DNA of 64,000 nt, taken from positions 620,001 to 684,000 of the forward strand of contig CAKVFE010000001.1 of assembly GCA_934746645.1 (NCBI GenBank), read 5' to 3'. The notes below the pieces were generated by a model. It had not been told where the DNA came from, made no database searches, and worked only from the letters and a program-made list of their open reading frames with translations. This document shows positions 27,818-36,426 of the stretch, one piece after another. A program made the position numbers and the translations under genes. Positions within the stretch are counted from its first letter, which is position 1. The number at the start of each line of letters is the position of its first letter. The DNA is from an uncultured Clostridia bacterium. GTDB taxonomy: Bacteria > Bacillota > Clostridia > Christensenellales > UBA1242.

Positions 27818-28666
27818 ATGAGTGAACTATTGATAATTATCATACTTGGATTGGTGCAGGGTGCAAGCGAATTTTTACCTATAAGTTCGAGTGGACATCT
27901 TGTATTGTTTTACAATATTTTTGGTATAAAAGAAAATACAGTTTTGCTGTCGGTGGTACTGCATGTAGCAACATTAATTGCTGTTTTTATCTGTTATAGA
28001 AAAACACTTTGGTATATGATTAGACACCCATTTTGCAACACAAATAAAAAACTTTTGGTGGCTACTATACCTACAGTTATACTTGCACTTCTTCTTAACA
28101 ATCTTGTAGAAAAGACATTTGGCAACAACTTTATTATTATTGGTTTTTTGATTACAGCAATATTGTTGCTAATTTCGCAAAGTATAAATAATAGACACAA
28201 ATTAACACCAAGTAAATACTTTTTGTCAAAAAGTACCACCACAAGTGTCACAAATCGTGATATGACAGATTTAGATATCAACTACAAACAAGCAGTTTTG
28301 ATTGGCATTGCACAAGGACTAGCAGTCTTCCCAGGGATATCAAGAAGTGGTAGCACTATCGCAACTTCACTTATTGTTGGTGTCAACAAAACAGACGCTG
28401 CAGACTTTTCATTTTTGCTTAGTATACCAGTAATACTAGGTGGTCTACTTCAAGAACTAATAAAATATTTTAAAGGCAATACTACTATTGGTTATAGTGC
28501 ATTAAGTATTAGTGCTGGTTGTTTGTGTGCATTTGTGAGTGGGTTGTTTTGTATCAAACTTATGTTAAAAATGGTTAAACGCCAAAACCTATCTTGGTTT
28601 AGTTTTTACTTAGCGTTGTTATCTTTGGTATTAGTAATTAATCAATATTTTCATTTCTTGTATTAA
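27818..28666 (+). CDS. uppP: Undecaprenyl-diphosphatase UppP/BacA
   Basis: Integral membrane phosphatase that recycles undecaprenyl pyrophosphate for cell-wall synthesis; it can confer bacitracin tolerance. The two catalytic signatures are QGASEFLPISSSGHLVL (about 14-30) and FPGISRSGSTIATSLIVGV (about 171-189). About eight membrane helices, 282 aa, as usual. GGAG precedes the ATG. Single-gene unit between ychF and argS. Confidence 0.96.
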   Translation: MSELLIIIILGLVQGASEFLPISSSGHLVLFYNIFGIKENTVLLSVVLHVATLIAVFICYRKTLWYMIRHPFCNTNKKLLVATIPTVILALLLNNLVEKTFGNNFIIIGFLITAILLLISQSINNRHKLTPSKYFLSKSTTTSVTNRDMTDLDINYKQAVLIGIAQGLAVFPGISRSGSTIATSLIVGVNKTDAADFSFLLSIPVILGGLLQELIKYFKGNTTIGYSALSISAGCLCAFVSGLFCIKLMLKMVKRQNLSWFSFYLALLSLVLVINQYFHFLY

Positions 28667-28807
28667 ACGATTGGAATTTTACAATTGTTAAAAAGATAAA
28701 AATAGTTATTAAATTTGTAGCGAAATTGTTGGCGATATTATATATTTAATTTTCAAAAAAACTTTATTTGTGATATTATATTGTATATCAAAAATAAGGA
28801 AACTAAT

Positions 28808-30517
28808 ATGAATATCAAATCTACAGTTCTTAATGAACTTAACAATTTAAAATTAACTTACGATTTAAGCAACTATCAAAATATGTTTGTACTTTCCAAC
28901 GATGGTAAAAATGGCGATGTTTGTTTGCCTTGTTTTCCACTAGCAAAAGAGTTGAGAACATCTCCTATGGTTATTGCTAATACTCTTGCAGATGATATCA
29001 ATAATGGTATTACTGAAGATATGATTTTGGAAAAGGCAGAAGCTGTCAATGGATATCTTAACTTGTTTGTCAATAAAGAACATATTGCAAAAACTATAGT
29101 TGAAGAAATTATGGATTCAAAAGAAAATTTTGGTAAAGCAGACACCTATAAAGGCAAAACAGTAGTGCTAGATTATTCAAGTGTAAACTTGGCTAAGTAT
29201 ATGCATATTGGTCACTTAAAGACTACTATCATTGGCTTAGTAATGAAAAACATTTATGAAGAGTTGGGATACAATACAGTATCTATCAACTATGTAGGTG
29301 ACTATGGTACACCATTTGGAAAAATGATTACTGCATATAAGCACTGGGGAGATAAAGAACTTATTGAAAAAACTGGTGTTGATGCAATACAAGACTTGTA
29401 TGTAAGATTTAATAGAGAAGCAGAAACCAACGAAGAACTTAACGAAGAAGCAAGAGAATGGTTTAAGCGTATTGAAGACGGAGATAAAGAAGCTAAAGAA
29501 CTTAGTGATTGGATAGTTGAATTGTGTCGTGGCGAAGTTGAAAGACTTTGTGGCGAACTTGGTGCTAAGTTTGATAGCTGGCGTGGCGAAAGTTATTATA
29601 GTGATAAAATGCAACCAGTTATTGACGAACTAAATGCAAAAGGTCTTACAAAAATAAGTGAAGGTGCATTGGTAGTTGATTTGGAAGAATATGGATTGGG
29701 TATTGCACTTATAAAAAAGAGTGATGGTTCTAGTCTATATCTAACTAGAGATTTAGCTGCTATAGAAGATAGATATAATATGTATCATTTTGATAAAGCA
29801 GTTTATGTTACTGATGTCGCACAAAAATTGCATTTTAAACAACTGTTTAAGATTGTTGAACTTTTGGGTAAACCTTATGCCAACAAACTAGAACACATAG
29901 CTTATGGTAGATATAGTCTTCCTACAGGCAAGATATCAAGTAGACTTGGTAAACAAGCTTTGCTTAGAGATTTACTAGAAGCAGGTGTTAATAAGAGTAA
30001 AGAAATTATGGCTGAGCGTGGTACAAAAGTTACTGACGCTGAAACAGTTTCTAAACAAGTTGCTGTTGGTGCTATATCTTTTGAAGCAACCAAATATGAA
30101 ATGGTAAAAGACACAGTATATGATATGGAAGCGTCTTTAAATTTTGATGGCGAAACAAGTCCATATATGCAATATACTTATGCTAGATGTTGTAGCATTA
30201 TAGAAAAATCTAATGCAAAATTAGATTTAAGCAAAGTAGACTATAAAGGTATTAATGACGCATCTGGTTACAACCTTATCAAACTTATCAATAAGTTCCC
30301 ACAAACAGTTGTGGACGCTTACGAAAAAGTAGAACCTTGCTTTATTGTTAGACTACTTATGGATATGGCTAGCGAATTTAATAAGTTCTATACCAACAAT
30401 CGTATTATTGATAACGGAGTTGTCAATATGAACAATTTGGCTATTGTTTATGCTACAAAGATTGTATTTGAAAATGGATTTAAACTTGTTAATATCCCAG
30501 CAATTACAAAAATGTAA
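28808..30517 (+). CDS. argS: Arginyl-tRNA synthetase
   Basis: Class I synthetase. The start is ATG 28808, with AAGGAA 6 nt upstream; an in-frame TTG nine codons earlier lacks a site. The HIGH motif is YMHIGHLKTTIIG (near 138-150), preceded by VVLDYSSVNLAK. The KMSKS position is occupied by GKISSRLGKQ, a divergence common in ArgRS. The C-terminal anticodon-binding DALR domain includes YMQYTYARCCSI. The N-terminal ADD1-like domain is present (1-95). 569 aa, normal length. Followed by a bidirectional terminator. Confidence 0.96.
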   Translation: MNIKSTVLNELNNLKLTYDLSNYQNMFVLSNDGKNGDVCLPCFPLAKELRTSPMVIANTLADDINNGITEDMILEKAEAVNGYLNLFVNKEHIAKTIVEEIMDSKENFGKADTYKGKTVVLDYSSVNLAKYMHIGHLKTTIIGLVMKNIYEELGYNTVSINYVGDYGTPFGKMITAYKHWGDKELIEKTGVDAIQDLYVRFNREAETNEELNEEAREWFKRIEDGDKEAKELSDWIVELCRGEVERLCGELGAKFDSWRGESYYSDKMQPVIDELNAKGLTKISEGALVVDLEEYGLGIALIKKSDGSSLYLTRDLAAIEDRYNMYHFDKAVYVTDVAQKLHFKQLFKIVELLGKPYANKLEHIAYGRYSLPTGKISSRLGKQALLRDLLEAGVNKSKEIMAERGTKVTDAETVSKQVAVGAISFEATKYEMVKDTVYDMEASLNFDGETSPYMQYTYARCCSIIEKSNAKLDLSKVDYKGINDASGYNLIKLINKFPQTVVDAYEKVEPCFIVRLLMDMASEFNKFYTNNRIIDNGVVNMNNLAIVYATKIVFENGFKLVNIPAITKM

Positions 30518-30563
30518 TTAATTGTTAATTGAAGATAATAGAAAACAATAAATTTAAGATAAC

Positions 30564-30600
30564 AAAAAATACCACTTTATAATTAGTGGTATTTTTGTTT
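30564..30600. terminator. Bidirectional terminator of argS and the DUF4870-like gene
   Basis: AAAAATACCACT, 8-nt loop, AGTGGTATTTTTGTTTTT between convergent genes. Confidence 0.85.
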
Positions 30601-30649
30601 TTATTTTGTGATAAGTTATCACTTATGTTATTTAAAGTTATTAAGATAA

Positions 30650-31126
30650 TTATTTGATTATACGGTAATCCCAACACCAAGGAGTAGTTGTTTCTTTACC
30701 TTGTAATGTTGTAACAATCATATATATTTTTGTAACTAGTGTTAGTACCAATAGACCAATACCTACAATAACAAATATAATCATTAATGCGTGTACACCT
30801 GTTGCAGTAGATTTTACCAAAGCACCAACCAACAATAATGTTAAACCTAAAAGGTCAAATATGTTAATTTCCAATCCTTCATTTGCGTGATGTCTTACAA
30901 ATGGGCTGTTGGCATTGATAAGTAATGGAATAAAGAATAGTATGTACGCAAGCCAAGCAATGTTTTTGTTTTTCATTGCATCTTCGCTAGGTACAAATTT
31001 TGGTTTTGAAGTTTTTGTAGTTGGTGCTACATCTTTAGGTTGTTCTGTTTCTTCTGTAGCTATTTTTTGTTTGTAGCCACCTTCTTTAACTTTAACTTCT
31101 TCGTTTTCAACTTTTTTATTTGCCAT
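30650..31126 (-). CDS. DUF4870-like small membrane protein
   Basis: 158 aa. The start is ATG 31126, with GGAGG upstream. The hydrophilic N-terminal part (1-60, Lys/Glu/Thr-rich) precedes NIAWLAYILFFIPLLINANSPFVRHHANEGLEINIFDLLGL. That is the pattern of DUF4870/Tic20-like proteins: a first helix, a conserved charged turn with RHHANEG, then further helices. Three membrane segments in total (about 62-80, 93-113, 117-145). The family has no established function. It ends at the terminator shared with argS. Confidence 0.75.
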   Translation of the reverse strand: MANKKVENEEVKVKEGGYKQKIATEETEQPKDVAPTTKTSKPKFVPSEDAMKNKNIAWLAYILFFIPLLINANSPFVRHHANEGLEINIFDLLGLTLLLVGALVKSTATGVHALMIIFVIVGIGLLVLTLVTKIYMIVTTLQGKETTTPWCWDYRIIK

Positions 31127-31373
31127 AAACTCCTCCTTAAACAAAAAATTATCTTAAATAATTTTTGTATTTACACTTATAGTATATTGTAAATGTGCCG
31201 GTCTTGTAAAATGATTTTTTTTATTTGGTATGTAAAGTTGTAATTAGTGTGTGCAATATGCGTGCATTATATAGATGTATCCAATTAAAGATTTATGTTT
31301 AAGTTGTCGGTATTGTATGGCAAAACTATAGAATATGCTGGGTTACTAAAATATACTAGGTTGTATTAATTAT

Positions 31374-31413
31374 AAAAAAATCACTCGAACTTTTTCTCCG
31401 AGTGATTTTATTT
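31374..31413 (-). terminator. Terminator of the 31.4-kb gene
   Basis: AATCACTCG, loop, CGAGTGATT with A/T runs on both sides. Confidence 0.85.
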
Positions 31414-31417
31414 TTAA

Positions 31418-32410
31418 TTAAGCACTTATTTTAGATGGTTGTGTAATAGTTACTGCTGATTTGTCTATGCAAGTGAATGTTTCGGTGTAGTTGGTAGTAA
31501 CAGTAGCATTGATAGTAGCATTGATAGTAGCATTGTTTGCTTTGTTGTATACTACAACATCATAAGTTTCTTCATATTGTATAGATTTAAAATTTCCTGT
31601 TTTATCAAATCTAACAGTTAGTTTACAACTCTTGTATGAAGCAGGTGAACTTGCACCATAAGTACCTTGAATAAACTTTCCAGCTCTTGAACTGCTTTTT
31701 GAAACATCAAGTTCGGCTGTAGCTTTGTAGTCATCACTTTGTTGTTGATAGATTACGCTACTTGATTTTACACTAGAACTATTGATGATTTGAAAAGTTT
31801 GATTTGTGCTCCAACCAAATCTATCATTTAGTCCAGCAACAGAAGTTTTGCTCCAATCTTTATTTTCTTGATTGAAGTACAACCACGCTTGAGAACCTTT
31901 TGTATATGTTTCGGTTGTATAATCTAAATCAAATAATCCGTCTAGGATATTACCTGTAACAGTGTATCTAAACCATTTTTGATTACTGTTTTGGGCACGC
32001 TCCATTTTGATATTAATGGTTTCATTGGTTAATTTGATATTACCAATGCTTACTTTACCACTTAGTTTACCTTCGCCAGTAGCTTTAGATTGGATATTGG
32101 TGGCATCGTTAAGTTTGCCTTCTGCATATCCATATAAAGATACGAAATTGGTAAAATCTACAGTTTGTCCATTCTTATCTGTTATGGTAGAACTATTGTT
32201 ACCATTGTTGGCTTGATTGTTTTTATTGGATTGGTCTATATCATCTTGATTGCTTTGATTTTCTTGGTTACGCTTATCTTCCATCTCTTGGTCATAAGCA
32301 TCATCAAGACGCTTTAATCTTTCATTTTTGATATATATAGAAACGCCAAATATTACACAAAACAACAACGCTGCAACTAACATAATTTTGTTTAATGTTT
32401 TACTGGTCAT
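31418..32410 (-). CDS. Signal-anchored extracytoplasmic protein of unknown function
   Basis: 330 aa; start ATG 32410 with GGAG 6 nt upstream. Residues 8-27 form a membrane anchor (IMLVAALLFCVIFGVSIYI). A charged stretch is followed by a Gln/Asn-rich linker (about 45-75). The rest is a beta-rich domain with features of a lipoprotein-localisation or DUF-type barrel: GEGKLSGKVSIGNIKLTNETINIKM and later long amphipathic strands. Near the C-terminus the motif NATI is repeated (NNATINATINATV), encoded by a 12-bp tandem repeat at about 31508-31542. It lies divergently from the ECF sigma operon. Function not recognised. Confidence 0.65.
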   Translation of the reverse strand: MTSKTLNKIMLVAALLFCVIFGVSIYIKNERLKRLDDAYDQEMEDKRNQENQSNQDDIDQSNKNNQANNGNNSSTITDKNGQTVDFTNFVSLYGYAEGKLNDATNIQSKATGEGKLSGKVSIGNIKLTNETINIKMERAQNSNQKWFRYTVTGNILDGLFDLDYTTETYTKGSQAWLYFNQENKDWSKTSVAGLNDRFGWSTNQTFQIINSSSVKSSSVIYQQQSDDYKATAELDVSKSSSRAGKFIQGTYGASSPASYKSCKLTVRFDKTGNFKSIQYEETYDVVVYNKANNATINATINATVTTNYTETFTCIDKSAVTITQPSKISA

Positions 32411-32532
32411 AGTACACTCCTCAATTTTGATTAACATACTAATTTTACCCTTTATTTTGTTGTATGTCAATACCCAATTATTGTTTAAATTGATTTATAT
32501 ATATTATTTATTATGATAATATATTAGTAGAT

Positions 32533-32550
32533 TAACCATTATAATGGTTA
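32533..32550. promoter_or_regulatory. Candidate operator: perfect 18-bp palindrome upstream of the ECF sigma gene
   Basis: TAACCATTATAATGGTTA. A TGGTTAAT half-like copy recurs at about 32610. It lies between two divergent genes, 79 bp from the sigma-factor ATG. Confidence 0.45.
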
Positions 32551-32563
32551 TTAATTAGAGATT

Positions 32564-32577
32564 TTGGCGCTTGCCAA
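32564..32577. promoter_or_regulatory. Candidate operator TTGGC-N4-GCCAA
   Basis: Inverted repeat TTGGCGCTTGCCAA, 52 bp upstream of the sigma-factor ATG; GC-rich relative to its surroundings. Confidence 0.4.
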
Positions 32578-32628
32578 TAAAATGAGTTGATAAATTGTTA
32601 TTAATGTAGTGGTTAATTGTGGGTTACT

Positions 32629-33174
32629 ATGGATAAAAAATTACTTGATGATTACTTAGTTAAATTAAAAACAGGGGACGAAAGTGCCTTGGACTCAATA
32701 TATCACCTTACAAAAAGGGGAGTTTTTTCGCTAGCACTAAGTATTGTCGGTAACCCATACACTGCAGAAGATATAATGCAAGACACATATTTGAAAATTA
32801 AAGAAAAAATACTTTACTATAAAGATGGCACTAATGGATATGCTTGGATACTTACTATTGCACGCAATTTAAGTATCAATTATGTCAACAAAAACAAACG
32901 AGTCGAAGTTATGGATACATCAACTTCAGAGCACGAATATCTTAATGCAGTAACAGATAAAAATTTTGATAAAGAAGATATGCCGATATTTAAGATTGCT
33001 AAAGAAAATCTTAATGAGTTTGAAATGCAAGTTGTTATATTGTACTCAGTGTATGGATACAAACATAGAGAGATAGCTGAGATACTTAACAAACCACTTG
33101 GTAGTGTGCTATGGACTTACAACAATAGCATTAAAAAATTGCAAAAAGTATTAAAGAAGGGGGAAGAAAAATGA
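32629..33174 (+). CDS. ECF-type RNA polymerase sigma factor
   Basis: 181 aa from ATG 32629; the in-frame TTG four codons earlier has no better site, and the ribosome binding site is weak (GTGGG). Region 2 runs over about 18-85: ALDSIYHLTKRGVFSLALSIVGNPYTAEDIMQDTYLKI and GYAWILTIARNLSINYVNKNKR. Region 4 is near 120-175: NEFEMQVVILYSVYGYKHREIAEILNKPLGSVLWTYNNSIKKLQ. No region 3, as expected for ECF factors. It overlaps the RsgI-like gene by 4 bp, the usual sigma/anti-sigma coupling. Confidence 0.92.
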   Translation: MDKKLLDDYLVKLKTGDESALDSIYHLTKRGVFSLALSIVGNPYTAEDIMQDTYLKIKEKILYYKDGTNGYAWILTIARNLSINYVNKNKRVEVMDTSTSEHEYLNAVTDKNFDKEDMPIFKIAKENLNEFEMQVVILYSVYGYKHREIAEILNKPLGSVLWTYNNSIKKLQKVLKKGEEK

Positions 33175-34601
33175 AACGCAAAGACATATTAAATATGCTT
33201 AAACTTGAAGTTGAAAATCAGTTGCCAGATAAAGATGTTCTTAACGAAGTAAAGTCTACAAAAGTAGATAAAGATTTGACCCCTGTATATGACGAAATTT
33301 ATGGCGAAGACGCCAACACAACATTGGTAAAAAACAATAGATACTCCATAATAGGCTTTATGGGAGCAGCGTTATTAATGCTTTTACTTTTAAGTTGGAT
33401 AATGCCTATTATTGCAAGATGGTTTTCGCCAGAATCACTAGTTGTTAGTAGACTTAGTATAGACATCAACCCTAGCATTGAACTTATGCTAGATAGAAAC
33501 AATGAAGTTGTTATGGCTATTGCAAAAAATCATCACGCCGAAGTACTTCTTCACGATGAAAACCTAAAAGGTATGTCAGCAGAAAGTGCTACAGAGCGTA
33601 TTGTTTCGTTGGCATTAAAAACCGGATATTTTGATTTGAGCGAAACAGAAGATGTTGTCAACGCTGTTATGATGAGTGTAGATTGCGATGATGAAAAACG
33701 CCAAACAGAAACACTAAACAAAGTTAAAAAATGTGTTAGCAATTTCTATATGGTCAACCAGCTTTATGGTGTAGTTCTTACCCAATTTGCATCAAAAACA
33801 GATTTTATAGATACTATAGCTACATTAGATGTTTCGGTTAGTGACGCAGACAAACAAATAATGCAAAGTTATAGCATACGCAACTTAAACAAAATGTTTG
33901 CAAAAGTATATATGGATTTAAGACACAGATTTAATAACGATTATGCTGTTAATGATGTGTTGGATAAAGTTACTCCAGTATTTGATAGTTATACCGAAAC
34001 TCACAATGCTCTTATGAAGGAACTAGAAACCAATCGTGACAAGTACAACAATTTTGATAAAGAGTGGAGCGAGTCTAAGCGTATATGTGAAGAAAAGATA
34101 AGATTCTGGAAAGCCGAACTTGAAAGACTAAGAAGTGAGCAAAATCAAGGAGTTTCGCAAGCTTCTGATATAGATACAGATATCGAACTTAAACAACAAT
34201 TTTTAGACCAAGAAGAACAACAACTTAACGAAAGATACAACTGCCAAGCAGTGTTTGAAGCAGAAAAAACACAAGCCGAACTTAATGTTGAAGAATGTCA
34301 AGAGCGTATCAACAATGCTTATGACACATATATTAACAATATTCAAGGCGAAATAAACAAAGCTAAAACAGAAATTAATCAAAGACATAGCAAACTTAGA
34401 GGTATCAAAAATCATCTTATGCAGGTTGGTAGAGATCCATTTCTAAAACATCAAGATGACCGTATAGATTACAATAAGTTCTACAACAAATACTCTTCGT
34501 GGGTAGACAACAATGTTACTACAACCAACAATATGTTGAAATATTGGAAAACATATAGAGATAAGTGGGAAGCCAATATCAATACCCGTATCAATGTATA
34601 A
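33171..34601 (+). CDS. RsgI-like transmembrane anti-sigma factor with extracellular coiled coil
   Basis: 476 aa. The cytoplasmic part (1-57) should hold the sigma factor, with one membrane helix (about 58-82). Just outside is VVSRLSIDINPSIELMLDRNNEVV, the conserved RsgI middle domain, with Asn100-Pro101 at the position of the Asn-Pro bond where RsgI proteins self-cleave. The domain continues through LKGMSAESATERIVSLALKTGYF. Residues 260-420 are a long Glu/Gln/Lys-rich coiled coil, and the C-terminus has Trp/Tyr-rich helices (about 430-476) instead of a carbohydrate-binding module. It overlaps the ECF gene. Inference: regulated intramembrane proteolysis releases the sigma factor. Confidence 0.85.
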   Translation: MKRKDILNMLKLEVENQLPDKDVLNEVKSTKVDKDLTPVYDEIYGEDANTTLVKNNRYSIIGFMGAALLMLLLLSWIMPIIARWFSPESLVVSRLSIDINPSIELMLDRNNEVVMAIAKNHHAEVLLHDENLKGMSAESATERIVSLALKTGYFDLSETEDVVNAVMMSVDCDDEKRQTETLNKVKKCVSNFYMVNQLYGVVLTQFASKTDFIDTIATLDVSVSDADKQIMQSYSIRNLNKMFAKVYMDLRHRFNNDYAVNDVLDKVTPVFDSYTETHNALMKELETNRDKYNNFDKEWSESKRICEEKIRFWKAELERLRSEQNQGVSQASDIDTDIELKQQFLDQEEQQLNERYNCQAVFEAEKTQAELNVEECQERINNAYDTYINNIQGEINKAKTEINQRHSKLRGIKNHLMQVGRDPFLKHQDDRIDYNKFYNKYSSWVDNNVTTTNNMLKYWKTYRDKWEANINTRINV

Positions 34602-35128
34602 AATAAAAACAAGATTTTAGTATTTATTTAGGAAAAAATAAAAATATTTAAAAACTTTAAAAATATTTTATCAAAAATATGGCTTTATTTAGCCATTATA
34701 AAAAATATCAAAAAAAATATTAAAAATTTTTTAAATTTTTCCAATAAAAATATAAATATCTTTGTTGTATAAGTGTTGCAAGGGTAGTTAATCGCCTTTG
34801 CATCCATAAATCCCTTTTAGCCAAAACATAAAAATGCCAGCTTATATTAGTTGGCGTTTTTATGTTTTGGCCATTTTTTTAATTAAAATAACAAATATAA
34901 GTTTGTTTTAAGTTGTAATTTATAACTCAATAGGTTATACTTTAAATGGTGACTAAAAATGTTTATAAAAATTAATTTGAATTTTAAAATGATTAATATT
35001 TCCCGTAAGGGATAAATGATATAAGGTTTTTTATATAGCCTTACTTTTTTCTATGCAAGTCATAGTCAAAGCAAGTAAAATTATTTAAAATATATTAATT
35101 GTATAAACTTAGGATTTAGGAGAAAATT
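34602..35128. other. Gap between the sigma operon and serS
   Basis: No ORF. Holds ATGGCT...AGCCAT (about 34680-34698) and complementary segments GCAAGG/CCTTTGC (about 34778 and 34796). A 20-bp hairpin ends in T7 at 34820-34880. Closer to serS are TCCC-GTAA-GGGA and a TAAGG/CCTTA hairpin followed by CTTTTTT (about 35020-35052). The last may be a leader terminator of serS, but the T-box consensus is absent. Confidence 0.5.
34820..34880 (+). terminator. Very long terminator-like hairpin
   Basis: Arms 34820-34839 and 34852-34871 pair over 20 bp with one G-U pair, with a 12-nt loop. CATTTTTTT follows. It lies 220 bp beyond the sigma-operon stop, so it may end a longer 3' UTR or an unannotated small RNA. 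Confidence 0.75.
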
Positions 35129-36415
35129 ATGATAGATATCAATTTAATCAGAACCAATCCAGAATTGGTAAAAGAAAATATTAAGAAAAAATTTCAAGAT
35201 GAAAAACTACCTATGGTAGATAAAGTTGTAGAACTAGACAATAAGTATCGTGCTTTAAAAGCAGAAGGCGATGACTTGCGTGCTAGCCGTAACAAACTTA
35301 GTGGTCAAATTGGACTACTTATGAAAGAAAAGAAAATTGAAGAAGCTAATGCGATAAAAGCAACCGTTGTAAAAAACAACGAACGCATTGTAGAGATAGA
35401 GCGTGAAGAAGAAGAGTTGTCACAAGAAATTAAAAAGATAATGATGACTATCCCTAACATTATTGATAAGTCTGTACCTATTGGTAAAGATGATAGCGAA
35501 AATGTAGAAATACAAAAATTTGGCGAACCAAAAGTTCCTGATTACGAAATTCCATATCACGCAGATATTCTAGCTCGTATTGGTGGATTGGACAAAGATA
35601 GCGCAGGCAGAACAAGTGGTAATGGTTTCTATTACCTTATGGGAGATGCTGCTAGACTTGTAACAGCAATGATTAACTTTGCTAGAGATTATATGATTAA
35701 TCAAGGCTTTACTTATTGTATACCACCATTTATGATAAGAAGTGATGTTGTTAATGGCGTTATGAGTTTTGCCGAAATGAGTGCTATGATGTATAAAATT
35801 GAAGGCGAAGACCTATTCTTAATCGGTACTAGCGAACATAGTATGATTGGCAAATTTAAAGATCAAATCATAAAAGAAAATGAACTTCCTATTACAATGA
35901 CATCTTATAGCCCTTGCTTTAGAAAAGAAGTTGGTGCTCACGGTATAGAAGAGCGTGGGATTTATAGAGTACACCAATTTGAAAAACAAGAGATGATTGT
36001 TATATGCAAACCAGAAGATAGTATGGATTGGTACAACAAGATGTGGGCTTATACTGTAGATATCTTCCGTCACTTAGATATTCCTGTTCGTACACTAGAA
36101 TGTTGTAGTGGCGACTTGGCAGACTTAAAAGTAAAAAGCTGTGATGTAGAAGCGTGGAGCCCAAGACAAAAGAAATACTTTGAAGTAGGTTCTTGTTCGA
36201 CTTTAGGAGATGCTCAAGCTAGAAGATTGGGTATTAGAGCTAAAGGCGAAAAGGGTAATTATTATTTGCATACCCTTAACAACACTGTTTTGGCATCTAC
36301 AAGAGCATTGATAGCATTGCTTGAAAACAATATGAATGAAGATGGTAGTATCAATATACCAAAAGCTCTTCAACCATATATGGGTGGTAAGACCAAAATA
36401 GAAATCAAAAAATAG
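35129..36415 (+). CDS. serS: Seryl-tRNA synthetase
   Basis: Class II synthetase. The N-terminal coiled-coil arm that grips the tRNA variable loop spans about 30-105. Motif 2 is FRKEVGAHGIEERGIYRVHQFEKQEM (about 268-293), and motif 3 includes GDAQARRLGIRAK and the later NNTVLASTRALIALLENN. MIDINLIRTNPELVKENIKKK is the typical start. 428 aa. AGGAG precedes the ATG. Followed after 11 nt by a kinase gene, probably in one operon. Confidence 0.97.
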   Translation: MIDINLIRTNPELVKENIKKKFQDEKLPMVDKVVELDNKYRALKAEGDDLRASRNKLSGQIGLLMKEKKIEEANAIKATVVKNNERIVEIEREEEELSQEIKKIMMTIPNIIDKSVPIGKDDSENVEIQKFGEPKVPDYEIPYHADILARIGGLDKDSAGRTSGNGFYYLMGDAARLVTAMINFARDYMINQGFTYCIPPFMIRSDVVNGVMSFAEMSAMMYKIEGEDLFLIGTSEHSMIGKFKDQIIKENELPITMTSYSPCFRKEVGAHGIEERGIYRVHQFEKQEMIVICKPEDSMDWYNKMWAYTVDIFRHLDIPVRTLECCSGDLADLKVKSCDVEAWSPRQKKYFEVGSCSTLGDAQARRLGIRAKGEKGNYYLHTLNNTVLASTRALIALLENNMNEDGSINIPKALQPYMGGKTKIEIKK

Positions 36416-36426
36416 AGTGAGAAATA

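Noticed and set aside
34602..35128. T-box riboswitch ahead of serS
   Set aside because: The conserved T-box antiterminator core (GGTGG-type bulge sequence) is not present; only generic hairpins are visible.
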